Shown here: positions 35,227-44,482 of the stretch, piece after piece
How the letters are laid out: each line of letters starts with the position of its first letter
Numbering within the stretch: position 1 is the stretch's first letter
Origin: JBCBKU01 sp965267475
Lineage (GTDB): Bacteria; Pseudomonadota; Alphaproteobacteria; Rhodobacterales; Rhodobacteraceae
Length of the DNA stretch: 64,000 nucleotides
Direction of reading: 5' to 3'
Assembly (NCBI GenBank): GCA_965267475.1
Contig: OZ254079.1
Coordinates: 1,612,001 to 1,676,000 of the forward strand
Translations under genes and position numbers: made by a program
Notes under the pieces: model-generated
The model's input: the letters and a program-made list of their open reading frames with translations, nothing else
What the model was told of the DNA's origin: nothing
The model's database searches: none

Positions 35227-35762
35227 CCCATTGGACGCTGACCATTGTGGCCTCCGCAGACGGGTTCATCGCGCGCCACCCCGCGGACGGGCCGTGGACC
35301 TGGGCTTCGGCCGAGGAACAGTCACTGTTTTTCCGTGATGTCGAAATGGCCGATTGGGCCGTGATGGGCCGGGCCACTCATGAAACAGCGGATAAGCCGG
35401 ATCGGCGGCGGATCATCTTTTCATCAGGCGGGGATGGGTGGCGCCGCGAAACTCAGCTTTGGGTGATCCCCGCCGGTCTGACCGCCGCGGATCTCCCTGA
35501 TCTTGTAGACACCGTGCATCCCTTGAGACGTGGCTTGATCCTGGGCGGGACGCGCGTTCATGACTGGTTCCTGTCCCAAAACGCGGTGGACCAAGTGAAC
35601 CTGACGGTTGAGCCTGTTCGCTTCGGGACCGGTCTGACCATTTTGCCCGAGCAAACTTTGACCAACCCGGTGCAGGTCTTCACGACGCTTGGATTTCAGA
35701 TCCGTGAAAGTGACACGCTGAATGCCGGTGGTACCAAATATGTCGTGCTGGAGCGACGCTGA
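35223..35762 (+). CDS. DHFR/RibD-C family reductase-like protein
   Basis: A 179-residue protein of the dihydrofolate-reductase-like superfamily: LTIVASADGFIARHPADG at the start, DWAVMGRATHETA in the middle, RRGLILGGTRVHDWFL near residue 112. NADPH-dependent; substrate unknown. It starts at a GTG overlapping the previous stop and ends in TGATG with yjbQ. Confidence 0.8.
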   Translation: MTHWTLTIVASADGFIARHPADGPWTWASAEEQSLFFRDVEMADWAVMGRATHETADKPDRRRIIFSSGGDGWRRETQLWVIPAGLTAADLPDLVDTVHPLRRGLILGGTRVHDWFLSQNAVDQVNLTVEPVRFGTGLTILPEQTLTNPVQVFTTLGFQIRESDTLNAGGTKYVVLERR

Positions 35763-36166
35763 TGCAAACAGAGTTTCAGATCGAGACCAATGGCCCCGGA
35801 CTTTATGAGTTCACAAGGCAAGTGGCGGACTGGGTGTCGGGCGAGGGGCTTCTGACCTTGCTGGTCCAGCACACATCCGCGTCGCTTCTGATCCAGGAAA
35901 ACGCCGATCCGGAAGTGAGGACCGATTTGCAGGCCTTCTTTCATCGTCTCGTGCCGCCCAGCGACGATCCAACGATGGCCTATCTGCGCCACACCTATGA
36001 AGGTCCCGACGATATGCCCGCCCATATCAAAGCGGCCATGTTGCCTGTGTCGCTGTCCATTCCTGTCCGCGGTGGGCGGATGCAGCTTGGCACCTGGCAG
36101 GGGATTTACCTGTTCGAACACAGGACGCGACCCCACCGCCGAACCGTGGCCGCGCACCTCACCTAG
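35762..36166 (+). CDS. yjbQ: YjbQ / UPF0047 family protein
   Basis: A 134-residue protein of the UPF0047 family, some members of which have weak thiamine-phosphate synthase activity. Conserved LLTLLVQHTSASLLIQENAD and GRMQLGTWQGIYLFEHR are present. Starts on the last base of the upstream stop codon. Confidence 0.88.
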   Translation: MQTEFQIETNGPGLYEFTRQVADWVSGEGLLTLLVQHTSASLLIQENADPEVRTDLQAFFHRLVPPSDDPTMAYLRHTYEGPDDMPAHIKAAMLPVSLSIPVRGGRMQLGTWQGIYLFEHRTRPHRRTVAAHLT

Positions 36167-36290
36167 GCTGCATTTCACCGCAAGATCAGGTAGGTTAAAT
36201 TGACCCCTACCCAATCTTTCGCGTTGGCCCTATAGTCCCGGTGGACAGGCGGGGCAACGACCCCATAGGCAGAGTTTTGAGGGGTCAGGA

Positions 36291-36758
36291 ATGCGCTGCC
36301 CGTTTTGCGGAAACATCGACACGCAGGTCAAAGATTCACGTCCGGCCGAGGATCACGTTGCCATCAGGCGGCGTCGGTTCTGCCCGGCGTGCGGGGGTCG
36401 CTTCACGACATATGAACGCGTCCAGTTGCGCGACCTCGTGGTCGTGAAATCCTCGGGCAAGCGGGAAGATTTCGACCGCGACAAGCTGGAACGGTCGATC
36501 CGGATTGCTATGCAGAAGCGTCCGATCGAGCCCGAACGCATCGACCAGATGATCTCGGGCATTGTCCGCCGGTTGGAAAGCATGGGCGAAACCGACATCC
36601 AGTCCACGACGATCGGTGAGATCGTGATGGAAAGCCTTGCCCGGATCGACACGGTTGGATACGTGCGCTTTGCCAGCGTTTACAAGAACTTCCAGGCGGC
36701 GGACGACTTCGAAGACTTCGTGAGCGAATTGCGCCCACCCGCCAAGGCGGACGAGTGA
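36291..36758 (+). CDS. nrdR: Transcriptional repressor NrdR
   Basis: A 155-residue repressor of ribonucleotide reductase genes. The zinc ribbon uses Cys3, Cys6, Cys31 and Cys34 (CPFCGN ... CPACGG). It is followed by the ATP-cone domain (VVVKSSGKREDFDRDKLERSIRIAMQKRPI). Overlaps ribD by four bases, a common alphaproteobacterial arrangement (nrdR-ribD). Confidence 0.96.
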   Translation: MRCPFCGNIDTQVKDSRPAEDHVAIRRRRFCPACGGRFTTYERVQLRDLVVVKSSGKREDFDRDKLERSIRIAMQKRPIEPERIDQMISGIVRRLESMGETDIQSTTIGEIVMESLARIDTVGYVRFASVYKNFQAADDFEDFVSELRPPAKADE

Positions 36759-37864
36759 CGCCCAGCCAAGACCGTCGTTTCATGTCATTGGCGCTGGCCC
36801 TCGGGCGCCGGCGCATGGGCCAAACCTGGCCCAATCCTGCCGTGGGCTGTGTCATCGTGCGCAACGGGCGGATTGTGGGTCGTGGGGCAACGGCACCCGG
36901 CGGTCGACCTCACGCGGAACCTCAGGCGCTTGCGATGGCGGGCGATGCGGCGCGGGGGGCGACGGCCTATGTCTCGCTTGAACCCTGTGCCCATGACGGC
37001 AAAACACCGCCCTGCGCCAAGACGTTGATCTCAAGTGGAATCTCCCAGGTCGTCACGGCCTGTGAAGACCCCGATCCGCGCACAGCAGGCCAAGGCCATG
37101 CATTGCTGCGGGATGCGGGCGTTGAGGTTGAAACAGGTGTGCTGTCCGACCAGGCCGCCGCCGACCATGCCGGGTTCTTTCTGAAAGTGCGCGAAGGGCG
37201 TCCCTGGGTCACGCTGAAACTTGCGGCCAGTTTCGACGGGCGGATCGCGACGGCGACGGGCGAAAGCCAGTGGATCACGGGTCCCGAGGCGCGGCGCTTT
37301 GTCCATGCGACGCGGGCGCGGCATGATCTGGTGCTTGTTGGCGCAGGCACGGCGCGGACCGATGACCCGGACCTGGGTGTGCGCGGGTTTGGCGACGTAC
37401 CCCAGCCAGTGCGCGCTGTGGTCTCACGCCGACTGAACATTCCCAAGAACGGCAAACTGGCTGGGCTCGCCAAGGATCACGCCGTCTGGCTGCTCTCGGA
37501 CAGCGCCGAGGGTGCCGTGAAAGACGAGGACCGCGCGTTCTGGATGGATGCCGGGGCAGAATTGCTCGGGGCCCCAGCAGGGTCCGGAGGTCAGATTGAA
37601 CCGCGCGCAATGTTGGCCGCACTTGCCGATCGCGGGATCACCCGAGTGTTCTCGGAAGGCGGCGGTGCTTTGGCGGCTTCTCTTCTGGCCGAAGGCTGCG
37701 TGGATGAGTTGATCGGTTTCACAGCAGGCAAAGCTCTGGGCGCAGAAGGCTGGTCGGCAGTTGGCGCGCTGGGTGTCGAACGGCTGGTCGATGCGCCCGA
37801 GTTCTCGCTGGTCGAAACACGCGCGCTGGGCGGCGATGTCCTGCATCGCTGGCAGCGGGCCTAA
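36755..37864 (+). CDS. ribD: Riboflavin biosynthesis deaminase/reductase RibD
   Basis: A 369-residue bifunctional enzyme: cytidine-deaminase-like domain with zinc ligands His53, Cys78 and Cys87 (HAE; PCAHDGKTPPC), then a DHFR-like reductase domain (VTLKLAASFDGRIATATGESQWITG). It performs the second and third steps of riboflavin synthesis. The GTG start overlaps nrdR by four bases; an ATG lies nine codons in. The stop overlaps kpsC tail-to-tail. Confidence 0.95.
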   Translation: MTPSQDRRFMSLALALGRRRMGQTWPNPAVGCVIVRNGRIVGRGATAPGGRPHAEPQALAMAGDAARGATAYVSLEPCAHDGKTPPCAKTLISSGISQVVTACEDPDPRTAGQGHALLRDAGVEVETGVLSDQAAADHAGFFLKVREGRPWVTLKLAASFDGRIATATGESQWITGPEARRFVHATRARHDLVLVGAGTARTDDPDLGVRGFGDVPQPVRAVVSRRLNIPKNGKLAGLAKDHAVWLLSDSAEGAVKDEDRAFWMDAGAELLGAPAGSGGQIEPRAMLAALADRGITRVFSEGGGALAASLLAEGCVDELIGFTAGKALGAEGWSAVGALGVERLVDAPEFSLVETRALGGDVLHRWQRA

Positions 37865-39933
37865 GGTCGCGGTCCCAAGCGGCGCGGCAGCCAGACCTGC
37901 AATTTCGCCAGCAGTCGGTTCGATGGCGTTCTGGGCAGATCCTTCCCGCTCGCCAAACGGTCGACGATGACTTCGACCGGGCAGATCTGGCCTGTCTTCG
38001 GGTCAAAATAGCGGGCATAGCCGATATAGGCCGCATGGGTCAGTTGCGCGAGGCTGGGCCGCGCCGCGCGCCGCCCAGGCACATCGCCAAGATCCGTGGT
38101 CAGCCCCCAGCCCGCATAGAACGGCACGCCGGTGCAGGTCACGGGGCGTCCGCGCAGAAGCGCCTCGAACCCGAGAAGAGAAGTCATGGTCCAGACCTCG
38201 TCCACAGCATCGACCAGCGCCAGCGGGTCCGAGTTATGAGCCACGAGATCTGCGTGGGCATGGGCCGCGTCGTCCGACAACCCGCCGCGACGCAACCCGG
38301 CTTCCACGTCAGGGTGCGGTTTGAAGACGATCCCGGCATTGGGATTCGCAGCCCGCGCGGCCTCCAACAGGCGCAGATTTGTCCAACCCGGGGCCCCGAG
38401 TTCGACCGAGGCGTCGTCTTCCACCTGTCCGACGACAAGCAGTTTATGCCCTTCCGGCAGGGCGTCCGGCATATTCGCCTGGATATTGTATTTCGACAGT
38501 TTTTTGGCGGTCAAAGCGTTGATCAAACGTTCGGCACGTTCGATTTCTGCAACTGGCAGATCGGTGGAAGCGGCCACCAGATGCTCCAGCCGAGACGATC
38601 TGGTGGGATCGAAATAGATGCCCGCGTCATCCTCGACCAAGGCGAGCGGAGGCACAAGCTTTGCGCCCAACCCACGCGAGCGGAGAAACCCGTCTTCGGT
38701 CCGAATAAACCGCGCCGGGCGATCGGGACCGATCTCGGTCCGGCCCCAGACAAGCAGAGTTTGTCCATTGCGTTTTGCGGTCTGTGCGGCGCGATGCGGG
38801 TTCGTATCGAACCCCATTTTCTCTCCAAACATGGCGCGAAACTGAGGCCGTTTCCAACGCCGCATCCCGGATCCGACATAGCCATGCCTGTCGCGCCGCC
38901 AGGCTGACGCCTTGGCCGACAAGGCCGAGATCACCCGATCCAGGTCGCACAATTCATCCTCAAAAGGATCGTACCATGTTGGAGCCAGGATCATCGAAGC
39001 GGCAAAAAGCTGATCGACCGAAAGCTTCCGACCGCGCCGGCGAATGTCATGCCGATCGTCCGTCAGACCCCAGCCGGCATAAAATGGCTGTCCGAAGACG
39101 ACAGGCTTGCGTCCAGCCCAGATCGCCTCGAGCCCCAGACCGGAAGACACCGTATAAACGGCTGCCGCCTGCTCAAACAGACGCCAGGGGCTCACCGGAT
39201 CGGTAAGTAGCCGGATTTGATCGGTCTGGTCCGCCAGACCGAAATAGCCAGACCGGTGACCGCGCGCCGTTTCGGGATGCGACTTAATCACCACGGGCAG
39301 ATCGTGATGTGTCGCGGAAGCTTCCAGAAGCATCGTCTTAAATGTGGCAGCGTCGGCACCCGAAGCGGTGACCGATGCATCGCCATGGGCCTGATCGATG
39401 ACAACGACGTAAGGGCCCTTGGGCAGCGTGGCGTCCGGATCGGTGGCGGCAAATTTCGACAGATCGGCGTGGCGCATCCGGTCGCGCCCTGCGCGTGCGG
39501 CTTCAATCAAGGCCGGATCGCTTAATGGATGTCCGGCCAGCAGGGTTTCAAGATCGGACGGCCCCGACGGATCGAAGTAAACACCCGTCTGGTCGAGCAT
39601 CAGACCCAAGCTCGGCTCACCCGAACGACCGGGATGCAGAGACCGCAGAAACGCATCCTCGACCCGCAGGATCGGTGCATCGCGCATTCTGGCTACCGCT
39701 TCGCCTCGCGGCGCTGTTGGGCTTTGTCCCCAAACGCCCACCCAATCGCCAGGGCCGGGCGCGCCAAGCCGCACCTCCCAACCCGCAAGCGACAAGATGC
39801 GCCGTACGCGTGGCTGGGTCAGAAAGCCCGCATTATAGACGTAAAGCTGGCGCGGGCTGTCCGGACCCGTACCGGCGTCAGTTGCCTTGGGCAAGCTGGT
39901 TGATCGAATTCGCGCTGCCGATGGGTCCGACAA
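37861..39933 (-). CDS. kpsC: Capsule biosynthesis Kdo transferase, KpsC-like
   Basis: A 690-residue protein with two tandem glycosyltransferase halves. Repeated landmarks are ILRVEDAFLRSLHPG / FIRTEDGFLRSRGLG, GVYFDP / GIYFDP, and SGLGLEAIWAGRKPVVFGQPFYAGWGLT / GFEALLRGRPVTCTGVPFYAGWGLT. KpsC builds the poly-Kdo linker joining capsule to lipid. No ATG begins the frame: the start is a TTG at 39,933 or another TTG at 39,894, both overlapping the export-protein gene by 17-56 bases. Confidence 0.88.
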   Translation of the reverse strand: MSDPSAARIRSTSLPKATDAGTGPDSPRQLYVYNAGFLTQPRVRRILSLAGWEVRLGAPGPGDWVGVWGQSPTAPRGEAVARMRDAPILRVEDAFLRSLHPGRSGEPSLGLMLDQTGVYFDPSGPSDLETLLAGHPLSDPALIEAARAGRDRMRHADLSKFAATDPDATLPKGPYVVVIDQAHGDASVTASGADAATFKTMLLEASATHHDLPVVIKSHPETARGHRSGYFGLADQTDQIRLLTDPVSPWRLFEQAAAVYTVSSGLGLEAIWAGRKPVVFGQPFYAGWGLTDDRHDIRRRGRKLSVDQLFAASMILAPTWYDPFEDELCDLDRVISALSAKASAWRRDRHGYVGSGMRRWKRPQFRAMFGEKMGFDTNPHRAAQTAKRNGQTLLVWGRTEIGPDRPARFIRTEDGFLRSRGLGAKLVPPLALVEDDAGIYFDPTRSSRLEHLVAASTDLPVAEIERAERLINALTAKKLSKYNIQANMPDALPEGHKLLVVGQVEDDASVELGAPGWTNLRLLEAARAANPNAGIVFKPHPDVEAGLRRGGLSDDAAHAHADLVAHNSDPLALVDAVDEVWTMTSLLGFEALLRGRPVTCTGVPFYAGWGLTTDLGDVPGRRAARPSLAQLTHAAYIGYARYFDPKTGQICPVEVIVDRLASGKDLPRTPSNRLLAKLQVWLPRRLGPRP

Positions 39934-41014
39934 TGGCGGCCAGAACCTTGCTGAATTGCGTATACGGCGCCTCGGTCACATAAACCGTGTCCCCGTCGCG
40001 AATGATGAAATCGCGCGCTTCGAAGATACCTGTCGGTTCGGTAAGGTCGAGTAAATAAACGATCCGCTGATCACCACTGAGCGCCTGATTGCCCAAAACG
40101 TTCTTCGCGATGTGCTCGGCCTCGTCGCGGAAAACGAACACACCGGTCGGATCGGCAAGGTTCGAATTCAGACCGCCAAGCTGCGCCAGCGCTTCGATCG
40201 CCGAAATCGACTGAGTCTGGAAGGTCACGCGGGCCTGTCCCCCCGTGGCGCCAAGGGCGGTGAACGCGCGGCTGTCTTCTTCGACCAGGATCCGGTCGCC
40301 TGCGCGAAGGGCGATATCAAGGCGCGGGTCGCGGTACAGGTCTTCCAGCCAGACCTGGCCACGGTGACCACCGCGAATGACGTTGACCTGCGCAATTTCG
40401 GACGGGATCGAAACACCGCCGGCCTGCGCCAGCATGGCGGTGAGCGTCCGCGTCGGTCGCTCGATGGGATACACGCCCTGCGCACCGATGCCGCCGATCA
40501 GCGACACCGTCGCGCCATTCCCGGCAAGACGCCGCACGATCACCTGTGGATCGGGGGTCTGTTCGTTCAGCTTGTTGGTGATAATCCTGCGGATCGCCTC
40601 TGGCGTGTTGCCCGCTGCTTTGATCCGACCCGCGTAGGGCACGAAGATGAAGCCGTCGCCGTCGACCTGCACTTCGTCCAATGTCGTCGTGCTTTCACCG
40701 CCAGCGGCCAATAGCCCGTCATCGACGTTCTCCCAGACCGTCAGGCCAAGCGTATCGCCCGGCTGGATGACGTCTGATCCGACGATCCCGGCATTCAGAA
40801 ACGCCTGGCTGAATCCAAGCGGCGGGACCGAAGATGTGGCCTTTGTCACCGACCGCGTGACCGGCACCACAAAGGCATCGCCCTGCGCTTGGATCGAACC
40901 ATCAAAGATTTCGCGCTTGGTTGGACCAGCGCGCGGCAAGCCGCAGCCCGTTACCACGGACACGGCGAAAATAGACGCAATCGCGCGCCTGCGCGAGAAC
41001 TTGGGATCTGTCAC
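39878..41014 (-). CDS. Outer-membrane polysaccharide export lipoprotein (Wza/KpsD-like)
   Basis: A 378-residue OPX-family lipoprotein. Signal MTDPKFSRRRAIASIFAVSVVTGC has a twin-Arg-like RRR and lipobox VTGC. The Poly_export (PES) domain includes IQPGDTLGLTVWENVD ... VDGDGFIFVPYAGRIKAAGNTPEAI, followed by SLBB repeats (GATVSLIGGIGAQGVYPIERPTRTL and later). Forms the export channel for capsule. Flanked by kpsS and kpsC on the same strand. Confidence 0.9.
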   Translation of the reverse strand: MTDPKFSRRRAIASIFAVSVVTGCGLPRAGPTKREIFDGSIQAQGDAFVVPVTRSVTKATSSVPPLGFSQAFLNAGIVGSDVIQPGDTLGLTVWENVDDGLLAAGGESTTTLDEVQVDGDGFIFVPYAGRIKAAGNTPEAIRRIITNKLNEQTPDPQVIVRRLAGNGATVSLIGGIGAQGVYPIERPTRTLTAMLAQAGGVSIPSEIAQVNVIRGGHRGQVWLEDLYRDPRLDIALRAGDRILVEEDSRAFTALGATGGQARVTFQTQSISAIEALAQLGGLNSNLADPTGVFVFRDEAEHIAKNVLGNQALSGDQRIVYLLDLTEPTGIFEARDFIIRDGDTVYVTEAPYTQFSKVLAAIVGPIGSANSINQLAQGN

Positions 41015-41088
41015 TGCCTGCTCTCCGTGAACCGTTATTTGGTTTCACATTTTGGGCTAAACTACTCGAATCCCGCCCAGAAATCCAG

Positions 41089-42396
41089 CTAGGTTGCGCC
41101 GTGCTCGCCTATCGCGCGAATATGTTGCCGATGCGCCGCTTTTCGATGCTCAAGCGCGTCATAAGGGTCCAACGGAGACAGCATGAGATCAACGATTCGA
41201 CGCAGCACCTGGGCCCGGCCGCGGGTCGAATAATATCCACCCGGAACCTGCGATGTCTCCAACAGGTAGTGGTGATAATCTCTATAGGCCCCAGCATCTG
41301 GACGTTTCGGGTCGGCGAAGAAGGCCGCGATGGGCTGATCGGACATCAGTTCCGGCTTGGCGTAGACCGACGTGCCGAACGCTTTGAGCGGAAGTCCGCG
41401 CCAAAGCACCTGATGGGCCGCCGTTGAGTTCACGGTGACCCCGGATTGCGCCGGATCGAGCACTTTGGCGAGCTTTCCGCCCCCCAAAAAGTGCGTGCGA
41501 CGGTCAATTCCGTGGGATTTGGCCAACCGCTTTATCCGACCTTCTATACTGTCTCGACCGTCTTCCAAGGGATGCGCTTTGAAAACGAGGTGGTGATGCG
41601 GCGGCGCGCCCATTGCAAATCCGTGAATAACCGTGTCCAGAAAGGCCTCAACCGACTGGAAGGGGCCGTGGTGCAGGAAGTTGGCGTCATGGGCCAGTTG
41701 CAAAAGGACAAGGTGATAGGGATATCCGCCGCGACGTATCCGGCGGGTTGCAACAAGCCGCCGCGTCCAATTCACGGGCATCAGTCCAAGCTTCTGAAGA
41801 TACAAAAGAAATTCCCGCCGAACTGAAATGCTTCGATGTGACGGCAGGGCCTTGTTGCGGCCAAATCCCATCATGACAAACGCATGGTACAGCGCGCCAT
41901 AGAACATGTGGGCTGACATATCGCCCCATTTGGCGGGCGGAACGATGGTGTCGTCCCGCACGGCTTCAAGGGTGCGACGCATGTGCGCGACAGACGTTTC
42001 GCAAAGTCGGGAATGGCCGTTCGATCCGCCGCGCTCATATGTGATCCAATAGGGTCGGAGGTACCCCTCTTCGAAAACATGCACCGGGATGCCCCGGGCG
42101 TTTGCGATGTCAATCGCGGCGGCATGGACAGGGCGGGTGTCGCCATAAAGGACGAGATCGGTGACCGATTGTGTCTCAATGACATCTGCAAGGAAGGCGG
42201 GCCAGGCCTCAAGCGACCCGGAGAACCGGACATAGTTTCCGGGGTCGCGCCAGAACGCGCGATCGCCCAGGTTAAAGCCAACGCGGCAGGTCCTTGCGCC
42301 GGCGGCCTGAAGGCGTGCACTCAGCCTGTCGAAAAAGGGCCCATGCGGCCCTTGCAGCATCAAAAAATGCCGTGATTTCACGGTGTTTGCCTGCAT
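41089..42396 (-). CDS. kpsS: Capsule biosynthesis Kdo transferase, KpsS-like
   Basis: A 435-residue glycosyltransferase: FLMLQGPHGPFFDRLSARLQ at the N-terminus, LVLYGDTRPVHAAAIDIA, VHVFEEGYLRPYWITYERGG, and HHHLVFKAHPLEDGRD near residue 280. KpsS adds the first Kdo to lyso-phosphatidylglycerol in the capsule linker. Start MQANTVKSRHF chosen over an upstream TTG. First gene of the kpsS - export - kpsC run. Confidence 0.88.
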   Translation of the reverse strand: MQANTVKSRHFLMLQGPHGPFFDRLSARLQAAGARTCRVGFNLGDRAFWRDPGNYVRFSGSLEAWPAFLADVIETQSVTDLVLYGDTRPVHAAAIDIANARGIPVHVFEEGYLRPYWITYERGGSNGHSRLCETSVAHMRRTLEAVRDDTIVPPAKWGDMSAHMFYGALYHAFVMMGFGRNKALPSHRSISVRREFLLYLQKLGLMPVNWTRRLVATRRIRRGGYPYHLVLLQLAHDANFLHHGPFQSVEAFLDTVIHGFAMGAPPHHHLVFKAHPLEDGRDSIEGRIKRLAKSHGIDRRTHFLGGGKLAKVLDPAQSGVTVNSTAAHQVLWRGLPLKAFGTSVYAKPELMSDQPIAAFFADPKRPDAGAYRDYHHYLLETSQVPGGYYSTRGRAQVLRRIVDLMLSPLDPYDALEHRKAAHRQHIRAIGEHGAT

Positions 42397-42544
42397 TTGA
42401 CTGACGCCATGCCCTATTGGCGGCCTGTCGGTCAAGTCCCGCGAAATGGCGCTATCCCCAGATTTCGGAAGCTGTCGTCCATAGGGATGACAGCGGTTCC
42501 GCGCCGCTGCGTCACAATAGGGGGATCAATCGGAGCACGCGATC

Positions 42545-42751
42545 ATGGACCTGAGCCAACTCATTCTAAGCCATTCACTGGAAAACAATCGTACGACTTT
42601 CGACGCGGAATCGGCGCCTCGCGAAGACGATCCCCGCACAACCCAAACCTCCCATGCGGTATGGCACGCAGCTAAGCGCATTATCTCTGCCGCGCGCGGG
42701 CTCTGGTTCGCCCGGCGCCCCAAATTGGCCAGAACACGTCCGGCCCGCTAG
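42545..42751 (+). CDS. Possible small protein
   Basis: A 68-residue ORF starting MDLSQLILSHSLENN, with CGGAG about ten bases upstream, fills most of the gap between kpsS and the LuxR-type gene and ends nine bases before the latter. The C-terminal half is basic (WFARRPKLARTRPAR). No homologue recognised; coding status uncertain. Confidence 0.4.
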   Translation: MDLSQLILSHSLENNRTTFDAESAPREDDPRTTQTSHAVWHAAKRIISAARGLWFARRPKLARTRPAR

Positions 42752-42760
42752 GGTCTCAAC

Positions 42761-43798
42761 ATGGGAGCAAACGCTGAATACGCCCGCGAACGGCCTAAGG
42801 CCGCGCGCAACGGATGCCGAGAAGAGGATTTCTTGGGCGAAGAAGCCGAACTGCTTCGGTTCCTCCGGTCTGAACAAGCAAGCTATTACCGTGGGGATTA
42901 CGAAGCATTTTCGAGCCATTGGCACCACGGACCCGAAGTGCGCCGTATCCTGTCCGGGCCGCAGGTCGGGACCCGCCTCCATGTCGGATGGGCCGAGTTG
43001 GAAGAGAAGTTCAAAGAGGGGTTTCGCCAGTTCCCGCAAAACTATGACGCCCGGGCCTTGCTGCGTTGGGACAATATCCAGATCCAAATTTCGCACGACA
43101 TGGCCTGGGTCACATATGACCAAGTCGCGCTGAAGCATATTCCGCGCATGCATGTCTCGCCTTTGTCGCACGAAACCAAGATCGTGCATCGGATCGGCGG
43201 GGCGTGGAAACTTGTCTGCCTGATCGTGGTCGCGCCGGGCCTTGGTCGCGACGACATACCCCGGATCGAGCTTGATCCCGACGGCTGCGTGATTGCAATG
43301 AACGACCTTGCACGCGACAGAATCGGCGGCCATCCCGGGCTGGCCATTTCGGTGCAAAAACCACGGGCCCGGCACCGCAGATATGATCCGGGGCTTCAGA
43401 CCGCCATTAAGCGTTTCAAGGATCGTCTGGCCACCAACCTGCCGCGTGGTTTTCTGGACGAGAATGCCGCAACGGTGCCCCTTGGCGACGATGATCACGG
43501 AACGCCGATGTTTTGTTGGATAGGTTGCGAGCAAGAGCGCATCATTCTGTCCTTCGACGATCAGGCAAGGTTGCGGACCATGTTGGACCAGGCAGGTGAA
43601 AGCTTTGCTCTCAGCCCATCGCAGGTGAAAGTGGCGGGCCTTCTTGCAAATGGTCACGAATTGGCCGAGGCGGCGACAGCCTTGGGGGTTTCCGTCAATA
43701 CGGTCAGAACGCAAGTGCGCCGCATGTTCGAAAAGACGCAGACGCACAATCGGGCCGGTCTGATTTCGCGTCTCTTGAACGTCCAAGCACACGACTAG
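42761..43798 (+). CDS. LuxR-type regulator with SnoaL/NTF2-like N-terminal domain
   Basis: A 345-residue protein. Residues ~25-140 look like an NTF2/SnoaL-type ligand fold (FLRSEQASYYRGDYEAFSSHW ... VTYDQVALKH ... KIVHRIGGAWKLVCL). The middle has PAS-like features. The C-terminus is a LuxR-type helix-turn-helix (FALSPSQVKVAGLLANGHELAEAATALGVSVNTVRTQVRRMFEKT). Unusual sensor/regulator combination. It could control the rib operon starting 78 bases downstream or the divergent kpsS. Confidence 0.7.
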   Translation: MGANAEYARERPKAARNGCREEDFLGEEAELLRFLRSEQASYYRGDYEAFSSHWHHGPEVRRILSGPQVGTRLHVGWAELEEKFKEGFRQFPQNYDARALLRWDNIQIQISHDMAWVTYDQVALKHIPRMHVSPLSHETKIVHRIGGAWKLVCLIVVAPGLGRDDIPRIELDPDGCVIAMNDLARDRIGGHPGLAISVQKPRARHRRYDPGLQTAIKRFKDRLATNLPRGFLDENAATVPLGDDDHGTPMFCWIGCEQERIILSFDDQARLRTMLDQAGESFALSPSQVKVAGLLANGHELAEAATALGVSVNTVRTQVRRMFEKTQTHNRAGLISRLLNVQAHD

Positions 43799-43876
43799 AT
43801 CAACGCCCACCCCATCGCTGAGCCTTGCCAATCCGGTCGCCCGGCTCTAGGTCTCCGAGGTCGAAAGGGCGGCCAA

Positions 43877-44482
43877 ATGTTCACGGGTATCATCACCGAT
43901 CTGGGGCGGGTGTTAGAGGTAGAGGCAAGGGGCGATCTGCGTGCCCGTATCGTCACGTCCTATGACCTTGATACCATTGATATAGGTGCATCGATTGCCT
44001 GCGATGGCGTCTGCCTGACGGTCATCGCGACAGGGCCCGACCCCGAGCCATGGTTCGAGGTCGATATCTCGGCCGAAACCGTCTCGAAGACCAATATCGG
44101 CCATAACGGCTGGGCGCCGGGAACCCGGCTGAATCTTGAACGGGCCTTGAAGGTCGGCGACGAACTGGGCGGGCATATCGTTTCTGGGCACGTGGACGGG
44201 GTGGCCGACATCGTTGAGACGCGGGACGAAGGCGACAGCACTCGGTTCACCTTTCGTGCGCCATCGGACCTGGCCAAGTTCATAGCGCCCAAGGGCTCGA
44301 TTGCGCTGGACGGCACATCGCTGACCGTGAACGAGGTTGATGGGGCCACATTCGGCATCAACATCATCCCCCACACAAAGGCAGTGACCACCTGGGGCGA
44401 TGCGAAACCGGGCGACCGCGTCAACCTTGAGGTTGATACGATGGCCCGTTACGTCGCCCGACTGGCCGAGGCACAAGGATGA
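43877..44482 (+). CDS. ribE: Riboflavin synthase alpha chain
   Basis: A 201-residue enzyme of two homologous barrels: MFTGIITDLGRVLEVE ... GASIACDGVCLTV and HIVSGHVDGVADIVE ... KGSIALDGTSLTVNEV. It converts two 6,7-dimethyl-8-ribityllumazine to riboflavin. First gene of ribE - unknown - ribB(A) - ribH - nusB. The 78-base leader is too short for an FMN riboswitch and none was seen. Confidence 0.96.
   Translation: MFTGIITDLGRVLEVEARGDLRARIVTSYDLDTIDIGASIACDGVCLTVIATGPDPEPWFEVDISAETVSKTNIGHNGWAPGTRLNLERALKVGDELGGHIVSGHVDGVADIVETRDEGDSTRFTFRAPSDLAKFIAPKGSIALDGTSLTVNEVDGATFGINIIPHTKAVTTWGDAKPGDRVNLEVDTMARYVARLAEAQG

Noticed and set aside
43799..43876. FMN riboswitch before ribE.
   Set aside because: The 78-base leader is too short and lacks the conserved AGGG...CCC core pattern.
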